The notes under the pieces: model-generated | Database searches by the model: none | The model's input: the letters and a program-made list of their open reading frames with translations, nothing else | What the model was told of the DNA's origin: nothing | Source: Acidobacteriota bacterium | GTDB lineage: Bacteria; Acidobacteriota; Vicinamibacteria; Vicinamibacterales; Fen-181 | DNA length: 45,044 nucleotides | Direction: 5' to 3' | NCBI GenBank assembly: GCA_003170135.1 | Contig: PMZR01000107.1 | Location: forward strand, 92,803 to 137,846 | Position numbers and translations under genes: made by a program | In this document: one piece after another, positions 27,288 to 35,068 of the stretch | Position numbering within the stretch: the first letter of the stretch is position 1 | Layout: every line of letters begins with the position of its first letter

Positions 27288-27369
27288 AGCACGCGCCGAA
27301 CGGCCGGTTGAGCTGGCGGCGAACTGGTCGCGGGGCCCCCCAACCATGTATGATCACGCCGTTTCGGCG

Positions 27370-27410
27370 GCCAAAGCCCAAGGCCAAAAGCCTCGGGCCA
27401 AAAGCCGAAG
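27370..27410. repeat. Heptamer array, GCCNAAR family
   Basis: GCC-headed units start at 27370, 27376, 27383, 27390, 27397 and 27404: mostly GCCAAAA and similar with GCCTCGG and GCCGAAG variants. It lies 40 bases before the aldo/keto reductase start. Confidence 0.8.
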
Positions 27411-27449
27411 ACCTCTTTTCCCGTGCCCCCACGCACGGAGACACGCGGC

Positions 27450-28592
27450 ATGCAGTACCGGTCGTTCCCGGCCATTCCAGACCAGAAAATCTCGGTCCTC
27501 GGCTTCGGGTGCATGCGGTTGCCGATTCTGGGCGGCGACTACGCCCGGATCGACGAACCGCTGGCCACGCGCCTGCTCGACCAGGCCATCGACGCAGGCG
27601 TGAACTACATCGACACGGCCTGGCCGTACCACGGCGGCCAGAGCGAAGCCTTCCTCGGGCGCGCGCTGCAGCATGGGCGCCGCGCAAGGGTCCATCTCGC
27701 CACCAAGCTCCCGGTGTGGCTCGTCCAGACCGAGTCCGACTGGGATCGCCTGCTCGACGAGCAACGCGCGCGCCTGAAGTCGGACACGATCGACTTCTAC
27801 CTGCTCCACGCGCTGAACGCCGAGCGCTGGGAGACGGTCCGCCGGTGGCACGGCCTCGAAGCGATCGAGCGCGCCCGGGCCGACGGCCGCATCCGCTACG
27901 TCGGCTTCTCCTTTCACGGGTCGCTGCCCGAGTTCAAGGCGATCGTCGACGCCTACCCGTGGCAGTTCTGCCAGGTCCAGTACAACCTGCTGGACGAGCA
28001 GTACCAGGCGGGGACCGAGGGCGTGCGTTATGCGGCGGCGAGGCAGATAGGCGTCGTCGCGATGGAGCCGCTGCGCGGCGGCGGCCTCGCGCACAACCTC
28101 CCCGAGGCGATGCCAGCGATCTGGGCTCGCCACGCGACGTCGAGAACACCGGCCGCGTGGGCCCTGCGCTGGGTCTGGGATCATCCCGAAATCGTAACCG
28201 CGCTGTCGGGGATGAACTCCGAGCGCCAGCTCGCGGAGAACCTCGAGGCGGCCGACTGCGCACGGGCGGGCGCGATGGACGCGACCGAGCTCGCGCTGGT
28301 TGACGAGGTCCGCCAGTACTTCGAGGCGAAGACGAAGGTGCCCTGCACGACGTGCGGGTACTGCCAGCCGTGTCCGAACGGCGTCGCCATCGCGGACGTC
28401 TTCTCCTCCTACAACGCGAGCGCCATGTTCGAGGCGAAGGAGCCGGCCGCGGCCGCGTACCGCGCGTTCATCGTCCGCGCCGGCCACGGTGCCGACGCCT
28501 GCCTGGAATGCGGCGAGTGCGAGCCGAAGTGTCCGCAGACGATTGCGATTCCGGCCAGGCTGAAGGAAGCGCACGCGCACCTGGTGGGCTGA
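27450..28592 (+). CDS. Aldo/keto reductase with C-terminal 2x[4Fe-4S] ferredoxin domain
   Basis: A 380-residue protein. The AKR barrel (about residues 1-275) has the catalytic tetrad motifs: Asp in NYIDTAWPYHG, Tyr in WPYHGG, Lys in LATKLPVW and His in FYLLHALNAE. The C-terminal domain (about 300-375) has two clusters, CTTCGYCQPCPNG and CLECGECEPKCPQ, each able to hold [4Fe-4S]. This matches the Fe-S aldo/keto reductase subfamily; the substrate is unknown. Start 27450 follows GGAG and begins MQYRSFPA; an upstream in-frame 27423 has no RBS. It is four bases from the MFS gene, so the two may be co-transcribed. Confidence 0.93.
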   Translation: MQYRSFPAIPDQKISVLGFGCMRLPILGGDYARIDEPLATRLLDQAIDAGVNYIDTAWPYHGGQSEAFLGRALQHGRRARVHLATKLPVWLVQTESDWDRLLDEQRARLKSDTIDFYLLHALNAERWETVRRWHGLEAIERARADGRIRYVGFSFHGSLPEFKAIVDAYPWQFCQVQYNLLDEQYQAGTEGVRYAAARQIGVVAMEPLRGGGLAHNLPEAMPAIWARHATSRTPAAWALRWVWDHPEIVTALSGMNSERQLAENLEAADCARAGAMDATELALVDEVRQYFEAKTKVPCTTCGYCQPCPNGVAIADVFSSYNASAMFEAKEPAAAAYRAFIVRAGHGADACLECGECEPKCPQTIAIPARLKEAHAHLVG

Positions 28593-28596
28593 AGCC

Positions 28597-30240
28597 ATGG
28601 GCACGGACCTGAGTCACCCTGCGAACCTGTCCGCCAGCCGCGTCCACACCATGAGCAAGTGGCTGCCGGCCATCGCCGTGATGGCCAGCGCCGCCATGGA
28701 GATGCTCGACACGTCGGTCGTCAACGTCAGCCTGCCTCACATCGCGGGGTCGATGTCGGCGACCGTGGACGAGGCCACCTGGGTCCTCACCTCCTACATC
28801 GTCGCCAACGCGATCGTCCTGCCGATCAGCGGCTGGCTGGCGAGCTACTTCGGCCGCAAGCGCCTGCTGATGACCGTCGTCACCGGGTTCACCGTGTCGA
28901 GCCTGCTGTGCGGCATGGCGCCGAGCCTGGGCTGGCTGATCTTCTTCCGCGTCATGCAGGGCACGACGGGCGGCGGGCTCGTGCCGCTGTCCCAGGCGAT
29001 CCTGCTCGAAACGTTCCCCGTCGAGGAGCGCGGCAAGGCCATGGCGTTCTGGGGCATCGGGATGATCGCGTTCCCGATCCTCGGCCCGACGGTGGGGGGC
29101 TGGCTGACCGACAACTACTCGTGGCGGTGGGTGTTCTACGTGAACCTGCCGGTCGGCATCACCAGCCTCGTGATGATGCAGTTGTTCATCACGGATCCGC
29201 CGTACCTGCGCAAGGTCTCCAAGCGGATCGACTTGTGGGGCCTGGGTCTGCTGGTGGTCGGCATGGGCGCCTTCCAGATCATGATGGACAAGGGCCAGGA
29301 GGAAGACTGGTTCAGCTCGCACCTCATCGCCACGCTCGCCGTCGTCGCAGCCGTCGGCCTCACCGTGTTCCTCTTGCGAGAGATGCGGACGAAGGAGCCG
29401 CTCGTCGATTTCCGGCTCCTGAGGTACCGGAGCTTCGCCACTGGTGTCTTCGTCGGCGGCGTCCTCGGCTTCGTGCTCTTCGGCAGCCTCGTGATGCTGC
29501 CGCTCTTCATGCAGCAGTTGCTCGGCTTTCCCGCCGTCACCGCGGGCCTGTGGAGTTCGCCTCGCGGGCTCGGCACGCTCGTGTTCCTGCCGTTGACGGG
29601 CATCCTGCTGGGCCGCCGATTCGATCCGCGTATCCTGCTCACCGCGGGCCTGATTCTCGCGAGCGTCGCCTTCTTCTTTTATGCGAGCCTCGATCTGAAC
29701 GCGGGCGGGACGGATTTTCTCTGGCCGCAGATCATCCAGGGCGCGGGCCTCTCGATGGTCTTCACGCCGCTCACCACGATCTCGATGGATCCGATTCCGC
29801 TCGAATCAATGGGTTTTGCCACGAGCCTCTTCAGCATCTCGCGCAACATCGGCTCGAGCATGGGCATCTCGTTCGTGACGACGGAGATCGCGCGCCGTTC
29901 GCAGTTTCACCAGGCGCGGCTCGCCGAGGGGATTTCGCTCTACAACCCCGCCGTGCAACACGCGATGCAGTCGCTCGGCAGCGTGATGGGCAACGGGCAG
30001 CCGGCGACGACTCCCCCGCGCGGGCTCGGTCTGTTGTACGGGCAGGTGCTGCGGCAGGCGGCCGCGATGAGCTACCTGGAACTCTTCCACGTCCTGGGCG
30101 TGCTCTTCCTCTGCGTGACGCCGCTTGTCTGGACCATGCGCCGTCCGCGATTCGGCGCCAGGCGGGCGGCCGGACCCGGCCGGGTGCCTGCGGCAGGCGC
30201 GCAGCGCGAGGCCGCCGTCGTCGGTGGCGACGGACACTGA
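28597..30240 (+). CDS. DHA2-family (EmrB/QacA-type) MFS drug transporter
   Basis: A 547-residue membrane protein with 14 predicted TM helices. DHA2 marks: LDTSVVNVSLPHIAGSM in TM1, FGRKRLL in the first cytoplasmic loop, GPTVGGWLTDNYSWRWVFYVN in TM5 and the 14-helix length. It would act as a proton-driven exporter. Unlike many EmrB-type pumps it has no EmrA membrane-fusion partner next to it. It starts four bases after the aldo/keto reductase stop. The last 25 residues are Arg/Pro/Gly-rich and may be non-functional. The start could alternatively be at 28651 (MSKWLPAIAVM). Confidence 0.9.
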   Translation: MGTDLSHPANLSASRVHTMSKWLPAIAVMASAAMEMLDTSVVNVSLPHIAGSMSATVDEATWVLTSYIVANAIVLPISGWLASYFGRKRLLMTVVTGFTVSSLLCGMAPSLGWLIFFRVMQGTTGGGLVPLSQAILLETFPVEERGKAMAFWGIGMIAFPILGPTVGGWLTDNYSWRWVFYVNLPVGITSLVMMQLFITDPPYLRKVSKRIDLWGLGLLVVGMGAFQIMMDKGQEEDWFSSHLIATLAVVAAVGLTVFLLREMRTKEPLVDFRLLRYRSFATGVFVGGVLGFVLFGSLVMLPLFMQQLLGFPAVTAGLWSSPRGLGTLVFLPLTGILLGRRFDPRILLTAGLILASVAFFFYASLDLNAGGTDFLWPQIIQGAGLSMVFTPLTTISMDPIPLESMGFATSLFSISRNIGSSMGISFVTTEIARRSQFHQARLAEGISLYNPAVQHAMQSLGSVMGNGQPATTPPRGLGLLYGQVLRQAAAMSYLELFHVLGVLFLCVTPLVWTMRRPRFGARRAAGPGRVPAAGAQREAAVVGGDGH

Positions 30241-30324
30241 CCCGCGAGGTTGCCGCGGACGCCGCGTAGCCGAAGCAAGCCGCGACGCGCGGATCGTCCA
30301 CAGCCTCCGCCCGATGAAATTCAG

Positions 30325-30465
30325 CCGCAGATTTTCGCCGATTCCCACAGATTCGGGCAACAGGACTTCGACCCGCGGCCGGCCCTGGCCGGCAACGTAC
30401 GGGCCGGAGGCTGCGGCGCCGACCGTCAGGCAGCGCAATCCGCGTGAATCTGCCTGAATCTGCGG
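30325..30465. repeat. Dispersed non-coding element with 10-bp-phased inverted arms
   Basis: Left arm 30325-30353 and right arm 30437-30465 are inverted, with about 22 of 29 positions matching, and both carry GATT (or AATC on the other strand) at exact 10-bp steps. The core (30363-30430) holds GGACTTCGACCCGCGG and CGGCCGGCC-type palindromic sequence and is related to window positions 1-60. No reading frame is supported. This accounts for much of the 385-bp gap 30241-30625. Confidence 0.72.
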
Positions 30466-30580
30466 ATGATTGACTGTCGAGCTGTCCAACACGCACCGCC
30501 CGGGCATGCCGGCTTCGGTTGCGATGCGTGGCGCGAGCGGGTGTAGACTTGCCCGCGTCCCACGACGCGCAGTGGGGACG

Positions 30581-30615
30581 GCCGAAAGCCGAAGGCCCAA
30601 AGCCCAAGGCCCAGA
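30581..30615. repeat. Heptamer array, GCCNAAR family (second copy)
   Basis: GCCGAAA, GCCGAAG, GCCCAAA, GCCCAAG, GCCCAGA at exact 7-base steps, ending 10 bases before the CocE-type hydrolase start. It resembles 27370-27410 and likely comes from the same family. Confidence 0.85.
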
Positions 30616-30625
30616 GGGAGCGAGC

Positions 30626-32599
30626 ATGCACAAGTCCATTCGCCAGATGATCGTCGCGGCGGGTGTCGCCGTGATCGTGGCCGCTACCGGCACCGCCCTC
30701 GCGCAGCGGGGCGGCGGCCTGACGCCGGACCAATCGGCCAGGCGCCTCGACGTCGAGAAGGAACTGCAGTCGATCGCGATCGTCGAGCGCAAGGTCATGA
30801 TGCCCATGCGTGACGGCGTGCGGCTCGCCACCGACATCTACCGGCCGAAGGACACGTCGAAGAAAGTGCCGACCGTCTGGGTGCGCACGCCCTACAACTT
30901 CAACTACTGGGACGTGCGCAACGGCCTGCCGCGCGACATGACGACCGCGCTCACGTGGGTCAAGCGCGGGTATGCGTACGTGGACCAGAACGAGCGCGGC
31001 CATTTCTTCTCCGAGGGCAACTACGACATCCTCGGCCCGCCGCGCACCGATGGCTACGACGCGCTCGCATGGATGTCGGCGCAGCCGTGGTCGAACGGCA
31101 AGGTCGGCACCGTCGGGTGCTCGTCAACCGCGGAGTACCAGATGGGCGTCGCGGCGATGGGCCATCCGGCCTACGCCGCCATGAACCCGCAGGGGTTCGG
31201 CGCCGGGGTGGGGCGCGTGGCGCCCTACTTCGAGCAGGGCAACTGGTACCGCGGCGGCGCGGTGCAGATGCTCTTCATCGCCTGGATCTACGGCGAACAG
31301 AACCAGGTGCGGCCGATGTTCCCGCCGAACACCTCGCAGGAAGATCTCATCCGGGTGTCGAAGTCGTTCGACCTGGCGCAACAGCAGCCGCCGGTGGACT
31401 GGTCGAAGGCGCTGTGGCACCTGCCCGTGCAGGACATCATCAAGGCGGTGGACGGACCGCACGGCATCTTCGCGGACGCGATGCCCGTGGACACCGGCGG
31501 CCGGATGATCCAGCGCGCGCCGAACGACCCGGCCTGGTACAAGGGCGGCCTCTACCACGACGACATGCCGCTCAACGTGCCCGGACTCTGGTTCATGTCG
31601 TGGTACGACGTATCGGTCGGGCCGAACCTGGCGCTCTACAACCACGTCCGCGGCGCGGCCCGGCCCGAGATCGCCAACGAGCAGTGGGCGGTAATCGCGC
31701 CGACGACCCACTGCGGGTACACGCGCGCCACCGAAGACACCGTCGTCGGCGAGCGCCATGTGGGCGACGCACGGCTCAATTACGACGAACTCACCTACGG
31801 GTTCTTCGAGCGCTTCCTCAAGGGCGAGAGCAACGCCACGCTGGAGAAGTTGCCGAAGGTCACCTACTACACGATGGGGCTGAACAAGTGGCAGTCCTCG
31901 GACACGTGGCCGCCCGCGGGCGCGCGGCCGATGACGTTCTTCCTGTCGAGCGGCGGCAAGGCCAACACGATGAACGGTGACGGAACGCTCGCGGTGGCTC
32001 CGCCCGCGTCGGACGCGCCCGACGCGTTTACCTACGACCCGAAAGAGCCCGTGACATCCTACGGCGGCAACGTCTGCTGCACGGGCAACGCCATCACCGG
32101 CGGATCGTTCGATCAACGCAAGATGGAGGTGCGGCCGGACATCCTCGTCTACACGTCCGAGCCGTTCAAGGAAGGCACCGAGGTCAGCGGCCCGATCGAG
32201 CCGACGCTCTATGTTTCGAGCGACGCCAAGGACACCGACTTCACGGTAAAGGTCCTCGACGTCTATCCCGACGGCCGCGCCTACAACCTGGACGAGTCGA
32301 TCCAGCGCATGCGCTATCGCAACGGCTACGACAAGCCGCTCGCGTGGATGGCCCAGGGCCAGGTCTACAAGGTCACCCTGCAGCCGCTGACGACGAGCAA
32401 TTATTTCGAGGCGGGGCACCGGCTGCGGATCGAGGTGTCGAGCAGCAACTTCCCGCGCTTCGATCGCAACCTCAACACCGGCGGCCACAACTACGACGAG
32501 GTGGACGGCGTCGTCGCGCACAACGTGGTGCACCACTCGAAGCAGTACCCGTCGCAGGTGAAGATCACGGTGGTGAAACACGCCGGGACCGACAGGTGA
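30626..32599 (+). CDS. CocE/NonD-family secreted alpha/beta-hydrolase (X-Pro dipeptidyl-peptidase S15-like)
   Basis: A 657-residue protein with an N-terminal signal peptide ([19 protein letters not shown]), then an alpha/beta-hydrolase domain: [32 protein letters not shown], and the nucleophile elbow [19 protein letters not shown] (Ser in GCSSTAE). A PepX-C-type beta domain follows ([16 protein letters not shown] onwards, with [20 protein letters not shown]). These are marks of the CocE/NonD hydrolases, which cleave esters, amides or acyl-peptides; the substrate is unknown. Start 30626 follows AGGGAGCG and begins the signal peptide. Its stop is the first TGA before the GGTCCCT heptamers. Confidence 0.9.
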   Translation: MHKSIRQMIVAAGVAVIVAATGTALAQRGGGLTPDQSARRLDVEKELQSIAIVERKVMMPMRDGVRLATDIYRPKDTSKKVPTVWVRTPYNFNYWDVRNGLPRDMTTALTWVKRGYAYVDQNERGHFFSEGNYDILGPPRTDGYDALAWMSAQPWSNGKVGTVGCSSTAEYQMGVAAMGHPAYAAMNPQGFGAGVGRVAPYFEQGNWYRGGAVQMLFIAWIYGEQNQVRPMFPPNTSQEDLIRVSKSFDLAQQQPPVDWSKALWHLPVQDIIKAVDGPHGIFADAMPVDTGGRMIQRAPNDPAWYKGGLYHDDMPLNVPGLWFMSWYDVSVGPNLALYNHVRGAARPEIANEQWAVIAPTTHCGYTRATEDTVVGERHVGDARLNYDELTYGFFERFLKGESNATLEKLPKVTYYTMGLNKWQSSDTWPPAGARPMTFFLSSGGKANTMNGDGTLAVAPPASDAPDAFTYDPKEPVTSYGGNVCCTGNAITGGSFDQRKMEVRPDILVYTSEPFKEGTEVSGPIEPTLYVSSDAKDTDFTVKVLDVYPDGRAYNLDESIQRMRYRNGYDKPLAWMAQGQVYKVTLQPLTTSNYFEAGHRLRIEVSSSNFPRFDRNLNTGGHNYDEVDGVVAHNVVHHSKQYPSQVKITVVKHAGTDR

Positions 32600-32600
32600 T

Positions 32601-32656
32601 GATCCCTGGTCCCTGGTCCTTGGTCCTTGGTCCCTGGTCCCTGGTCCCTGGTCCAT
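32601..32656. repeat. Heptamer array, GGTCCCT family
   Basis: Eight units at exact 7-base steps starting at 32601: GATCCCT, GGTCCCT, GGTCCTT x2, GGTCCCT x3, GGTCCAT. It starts one base after the hydrolase stop codon. Confidence 0.92.
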
Positions 32657-32676
32657 GCGACCGGGGACCGGGGACC
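32636..32676. terminator. Long hairpin from oppositely oriented heptamers (terminator-like)
   Basis: GGTCCCTGGTCCCTGGT (32636-32652) can pair with ACCGGGGACCGGGGACC (32660-32676) over 17 bp with two U-G wobbles in RNA and a 7-base loop. It follows the hydrolase stop by 37 bases. There is no downstream T-tract, so it is a strong RNA structure whose termination ability is unproven. Confidence 0.6.
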
Positions 32677-32765
32677 GCGTCCGAACGTCTGACACCGGAT
32701 TCCGGCTTGCCTCGCCGTAGCGCGCCAGCGCGAAGGCGGGACTCACCAAGCTCGGCCATCCTCGC

Positions 32766-32794
32766 TTGGCTCGGCGACGCCCGCACTCTATACT
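32766..32794 (+). promoter_or_regulatory. Sigma70-type promoter of the first sulfatase-fold/TPR gene
   Basis: TTGGCT (32766-32771), 17 bp, TATACT (32789-32794). Transcription would start near 32801, nine bases before the ATG at 32810, giving a nearly leaderless mRNA. Confidence 0.7.
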
Positions 32795-32809
32795 GAGCGG
32801 ACGCGGTCC

Positions 32810-35068
32810 ATGCCCAGGAAACCCCGGAAAACAACCGCTCAGCTGCGTGGCGCCTCGCGGCCTGCCGACGAAGGTCCGAAGGGCCGGGCACCCCGACGCA
32901 CGGGGCGCGCTCCGCTGTGGGTCGCGGCCGCCATCGTGCTCCTGGCCGGCGCCGCCATCGTCTCGTGGCGCTTGTGGCCGGCCGGCACCGGCCGGCCCGG
33001 CGACGGCCCCATCATCCTCGTCTCGATCGACACGCTGCGCGCCGATCACTTGCCGGTCTACGGCTACCGCAAGGTGGACACGCCGGTCATCGACGCCTTC
33101 GCGCGCGACGGCGTCGTCTTCGATCGCGCCTACGCGCACTCGCCGCAGACGTTTCCGTCGCACACGTCGATCCTCTCCGGCCAGCTGCCGTTTGAAACAG
33201 GGATCCGCGACAACGTGGGGTTCACGCTCGACAACCGGCCGACGTGGCTGCCCGAACTCGTGCACAAGCGCGGGTTCGTCAGCGGCGGCGTCGTCTCGGC
33301 ATTCGTGCTGCGCAAGGAGACGGGGATCAACCGCGGCTTCGATTTTTACGACAGCCAGATGCCGCCCGCGCGCCCGGACAAGCCGATGGGCCAGGTGCAG
33401 CGCCGCGGCGAGGACTCGCTCGGTGTCGCAGAACGATGGATGGAAGGGCTCGCGTCGCCGCGCTTTTTCCTCTTCTTCCACATCTACGAACCGCACAAGC
33501 CATACGAACCGCCCGCACGCTTCGCGCGCTACGCGCCCTACGACGGCGAGATTGCCTACTCGGACGAAATCGTCGGCAGGCTGTTCGCCTTCCTGAGAGA
33601 ACACCATTGGTACGATCGCGCCACGATCATCCTCCTGGCGGATCACGGCGAGGGCCTGGGCGATCACGGCGAGCAGGAGCACGGCCTGTTCGTGTACCAG
33701 GAAACCATCCACGTGCCGCTCATCGTCAAGTTGCCAAACGGCGCGCACGGCGGCCGCCGCGTCGGCGTGCCGGTCCAGCACATCGACCTGGTGCCGACGA
33801 TCCTCGAATGGCTGGGAATCGATCGGCCACGCGAGCTGCGCGGCCGATCGCTCGCGGCGCTCCTCGACGGTCGGGCCTCGACGGTGCCCGAGACGCCGCT
33901 CTACGCGGAAGCCCTGTTCGGACGGTATCACTTCGGCTGGAGTGATCTGTATGCGCTGACCGATGCGCGCTACCGGTTCATCCGGGCGCCGCGGCCCGAA
34001 CTCTACGACCTCGATCGCGACCCGCGCGAGCTGCGAAACGTGGTGCCCGAGCGCCCGACGACGGCGGCGGCGATGCGGAGCGTGCTGGACCGCCTGCTGG
34101 CGGGCGTGAACGTGGACACCCAGCAGCGCGTCGCGAAGGAGGACCTCGAGCGTCTGCAGGCGCTCGGGTACGTCGGGTCGCAGATGGCCGTGCCGGCGAG
34201 CGCGGCGTCTGACTCGCTCCCCGATCCGAAGGACAAGGCCGCGGTGCTCGACCAGTATCGCCGCGCGTCCGAGTTGTCCGCGCAGCGGAAGTACGACGAC
34301 GCGATCGCCGCGTACCGCGCGATCCTCCAGACCGATCCCGGCATGAAGGACGTGTGGCTGCAGCTCGGCGAGGAACTGCTGCGCGCCGGCCGGTACGCGG
34401 AGTCGGTCGACGCGTTCAAGCGCCTGGTGCAACTCGATCCCACCGATCCGAACGGCCTCGTCTCGGTCGCCACCGTCCTTGTCAAGCTGAATCGCCTCGA
34501 CGAAGCCGTTGCCACCGCGGAAGCGGCGTTGCGCATGCTGCCGGCAAGCGATCGCAGGATGCGCACGTCGGCACTCGAAGTGATCGTCAACGCGGGGCTC
34601 ACGCGCAAGGACCCGGCCGTGGCGCGGGCCGCGGCGGCACGCGCGGCCGAGGTCGATCCCGAGTACCCGCTGCCCACCTACGTCGAGGGCGTCATCGCCT
34701 ACAACGCCGGCCGCTACGAGCAGGCGCTGCCGCTCTTCCAGGAGACCGCCCGGCGCCTCCAGGCGCGCACGCTCGCCATCCCCGGCCTGTATTACTACCT
34801 TGGTGACATCTTCGGTCGGCTGGGCGACGAGCGCGAGGCCGAGACCGCCTTTGCCGCTGAACTGCGGTTGTCGCCGGAGAACGTGCGAGCGCGCGCGGGC
34901 CTCGCCATGCTCTACCGGGCGTCAGGCCGCAACGACGAGGCCGAACGCGCCATTGCCGACCTGCTGCGCATCGTGCCGACACCCGAAGGGTACGACATGG
35001 CGATCAAGCTGTGGACCATGTTCGGGGAGAAGCAGCGTGCGGACCAGGTCCGGGCGGCCCGGCGATGA
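32810..35068 (+). CDS. Sulfatase-fold hydrolase with TPR domain, copy 1
   Basis: A 752-residue protein: a basic cytoplasmic start, one TM anchor (about 36-57), a sulfatase/alkaline-phosphatase superfamily domain (ILVSIDTLRADH with metal Asp, LLADHGEGLGDHGEQEHG with metal ligands) to about residue 430, then TPR-type repeats (about 470-750, e.g. YDDAIAAYRAILQTDPGMKD). The nucleophile site reads PQTFPSHTSILSG, so Thr sits where true sulfatases have Cys or Ser in CxPxR; formylglycine-type activation is not expected. Such Thr variants occur in phosphotransferases of this superfamily. The next gene overlaps by ATGA. Confidence 0.88.
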   Translation: MPRKPRKTTAQLRGASRPADEGPKGRAPRRTGRAPLWVAAAIVLLAGAAIVSWRLWPAGTGRPGDGPIILVSIDTLRADHLPVYGYRKVDTPVIDAFARDGVVFDRAYAHSPQTFPSHTSILSGQLPFETGIRDNVGFTLDNRPTWLPELVHKRGFVSGGVVSAFVLRKETGINRGFDFYDSQMPPARPDKPMGQVQRRGEDSLGVAERWMEGLASPRFFLFFHIYEPHKPYEPPARFARYAPYDGEIAYSDEIVGRLFAFLREHHWYDRATIILLADHGEGLGDHGEQEHGLFVYQETIHVPLIVKLPNGAHGGRRVGVPVQHIDLVPTILEWLGIDRPRELRGRSLAALLDGRASTVPETPLYAEALFGRYHFGWSDLYALTDARYRFIRAPRPELYDLDRDPRELRNVVPERPTTAAAMRSVLDRLLAGVNVDTQQRVAKEDLERLQALGYVGSQMAVPASAASDSLPDPKDKAAVLDQYRRASELSAQRKYDDAIAAYRAILQTDPGMKDVWLQLGEELLRAGRYAESVDAFKRLVQLDPTDPNGLVSVATVLVKLNRLDEAVATAEAALRMLPASDRRMRTSALEVIVNAGLTRKDPAVARAAAARAAEVDPEYPLPTYVEGVIAYNAGRYEQALPLFQETARRLQARTLAIPGLYYYLGDIFGRLGDEREAETAFAAELRLSPENVRARAGLAMLYRASGRNDEAERAIADLLRIVPTPEGYDMAIKLWTMFGEKQRADQVRAARR

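Noticed and set aside
28597..30240. Calling the MFS gene emrB
   Set aside because: Sequence fits DHA2 drug exporters in general, but no emrA-type partner is present and the substrate is unknown, so no symbol was given.
31124..34432. Antisense open frame of 1102 codons on the minus strand
   Set aside because: It lies opposite the CocE-type hydrolase and first sulfatase-fold gene, has Arg/His-rich low-quality sequence with no family motif, and spans an intergenic heptamer array and promoter. It is a GC-rich shadow frame.
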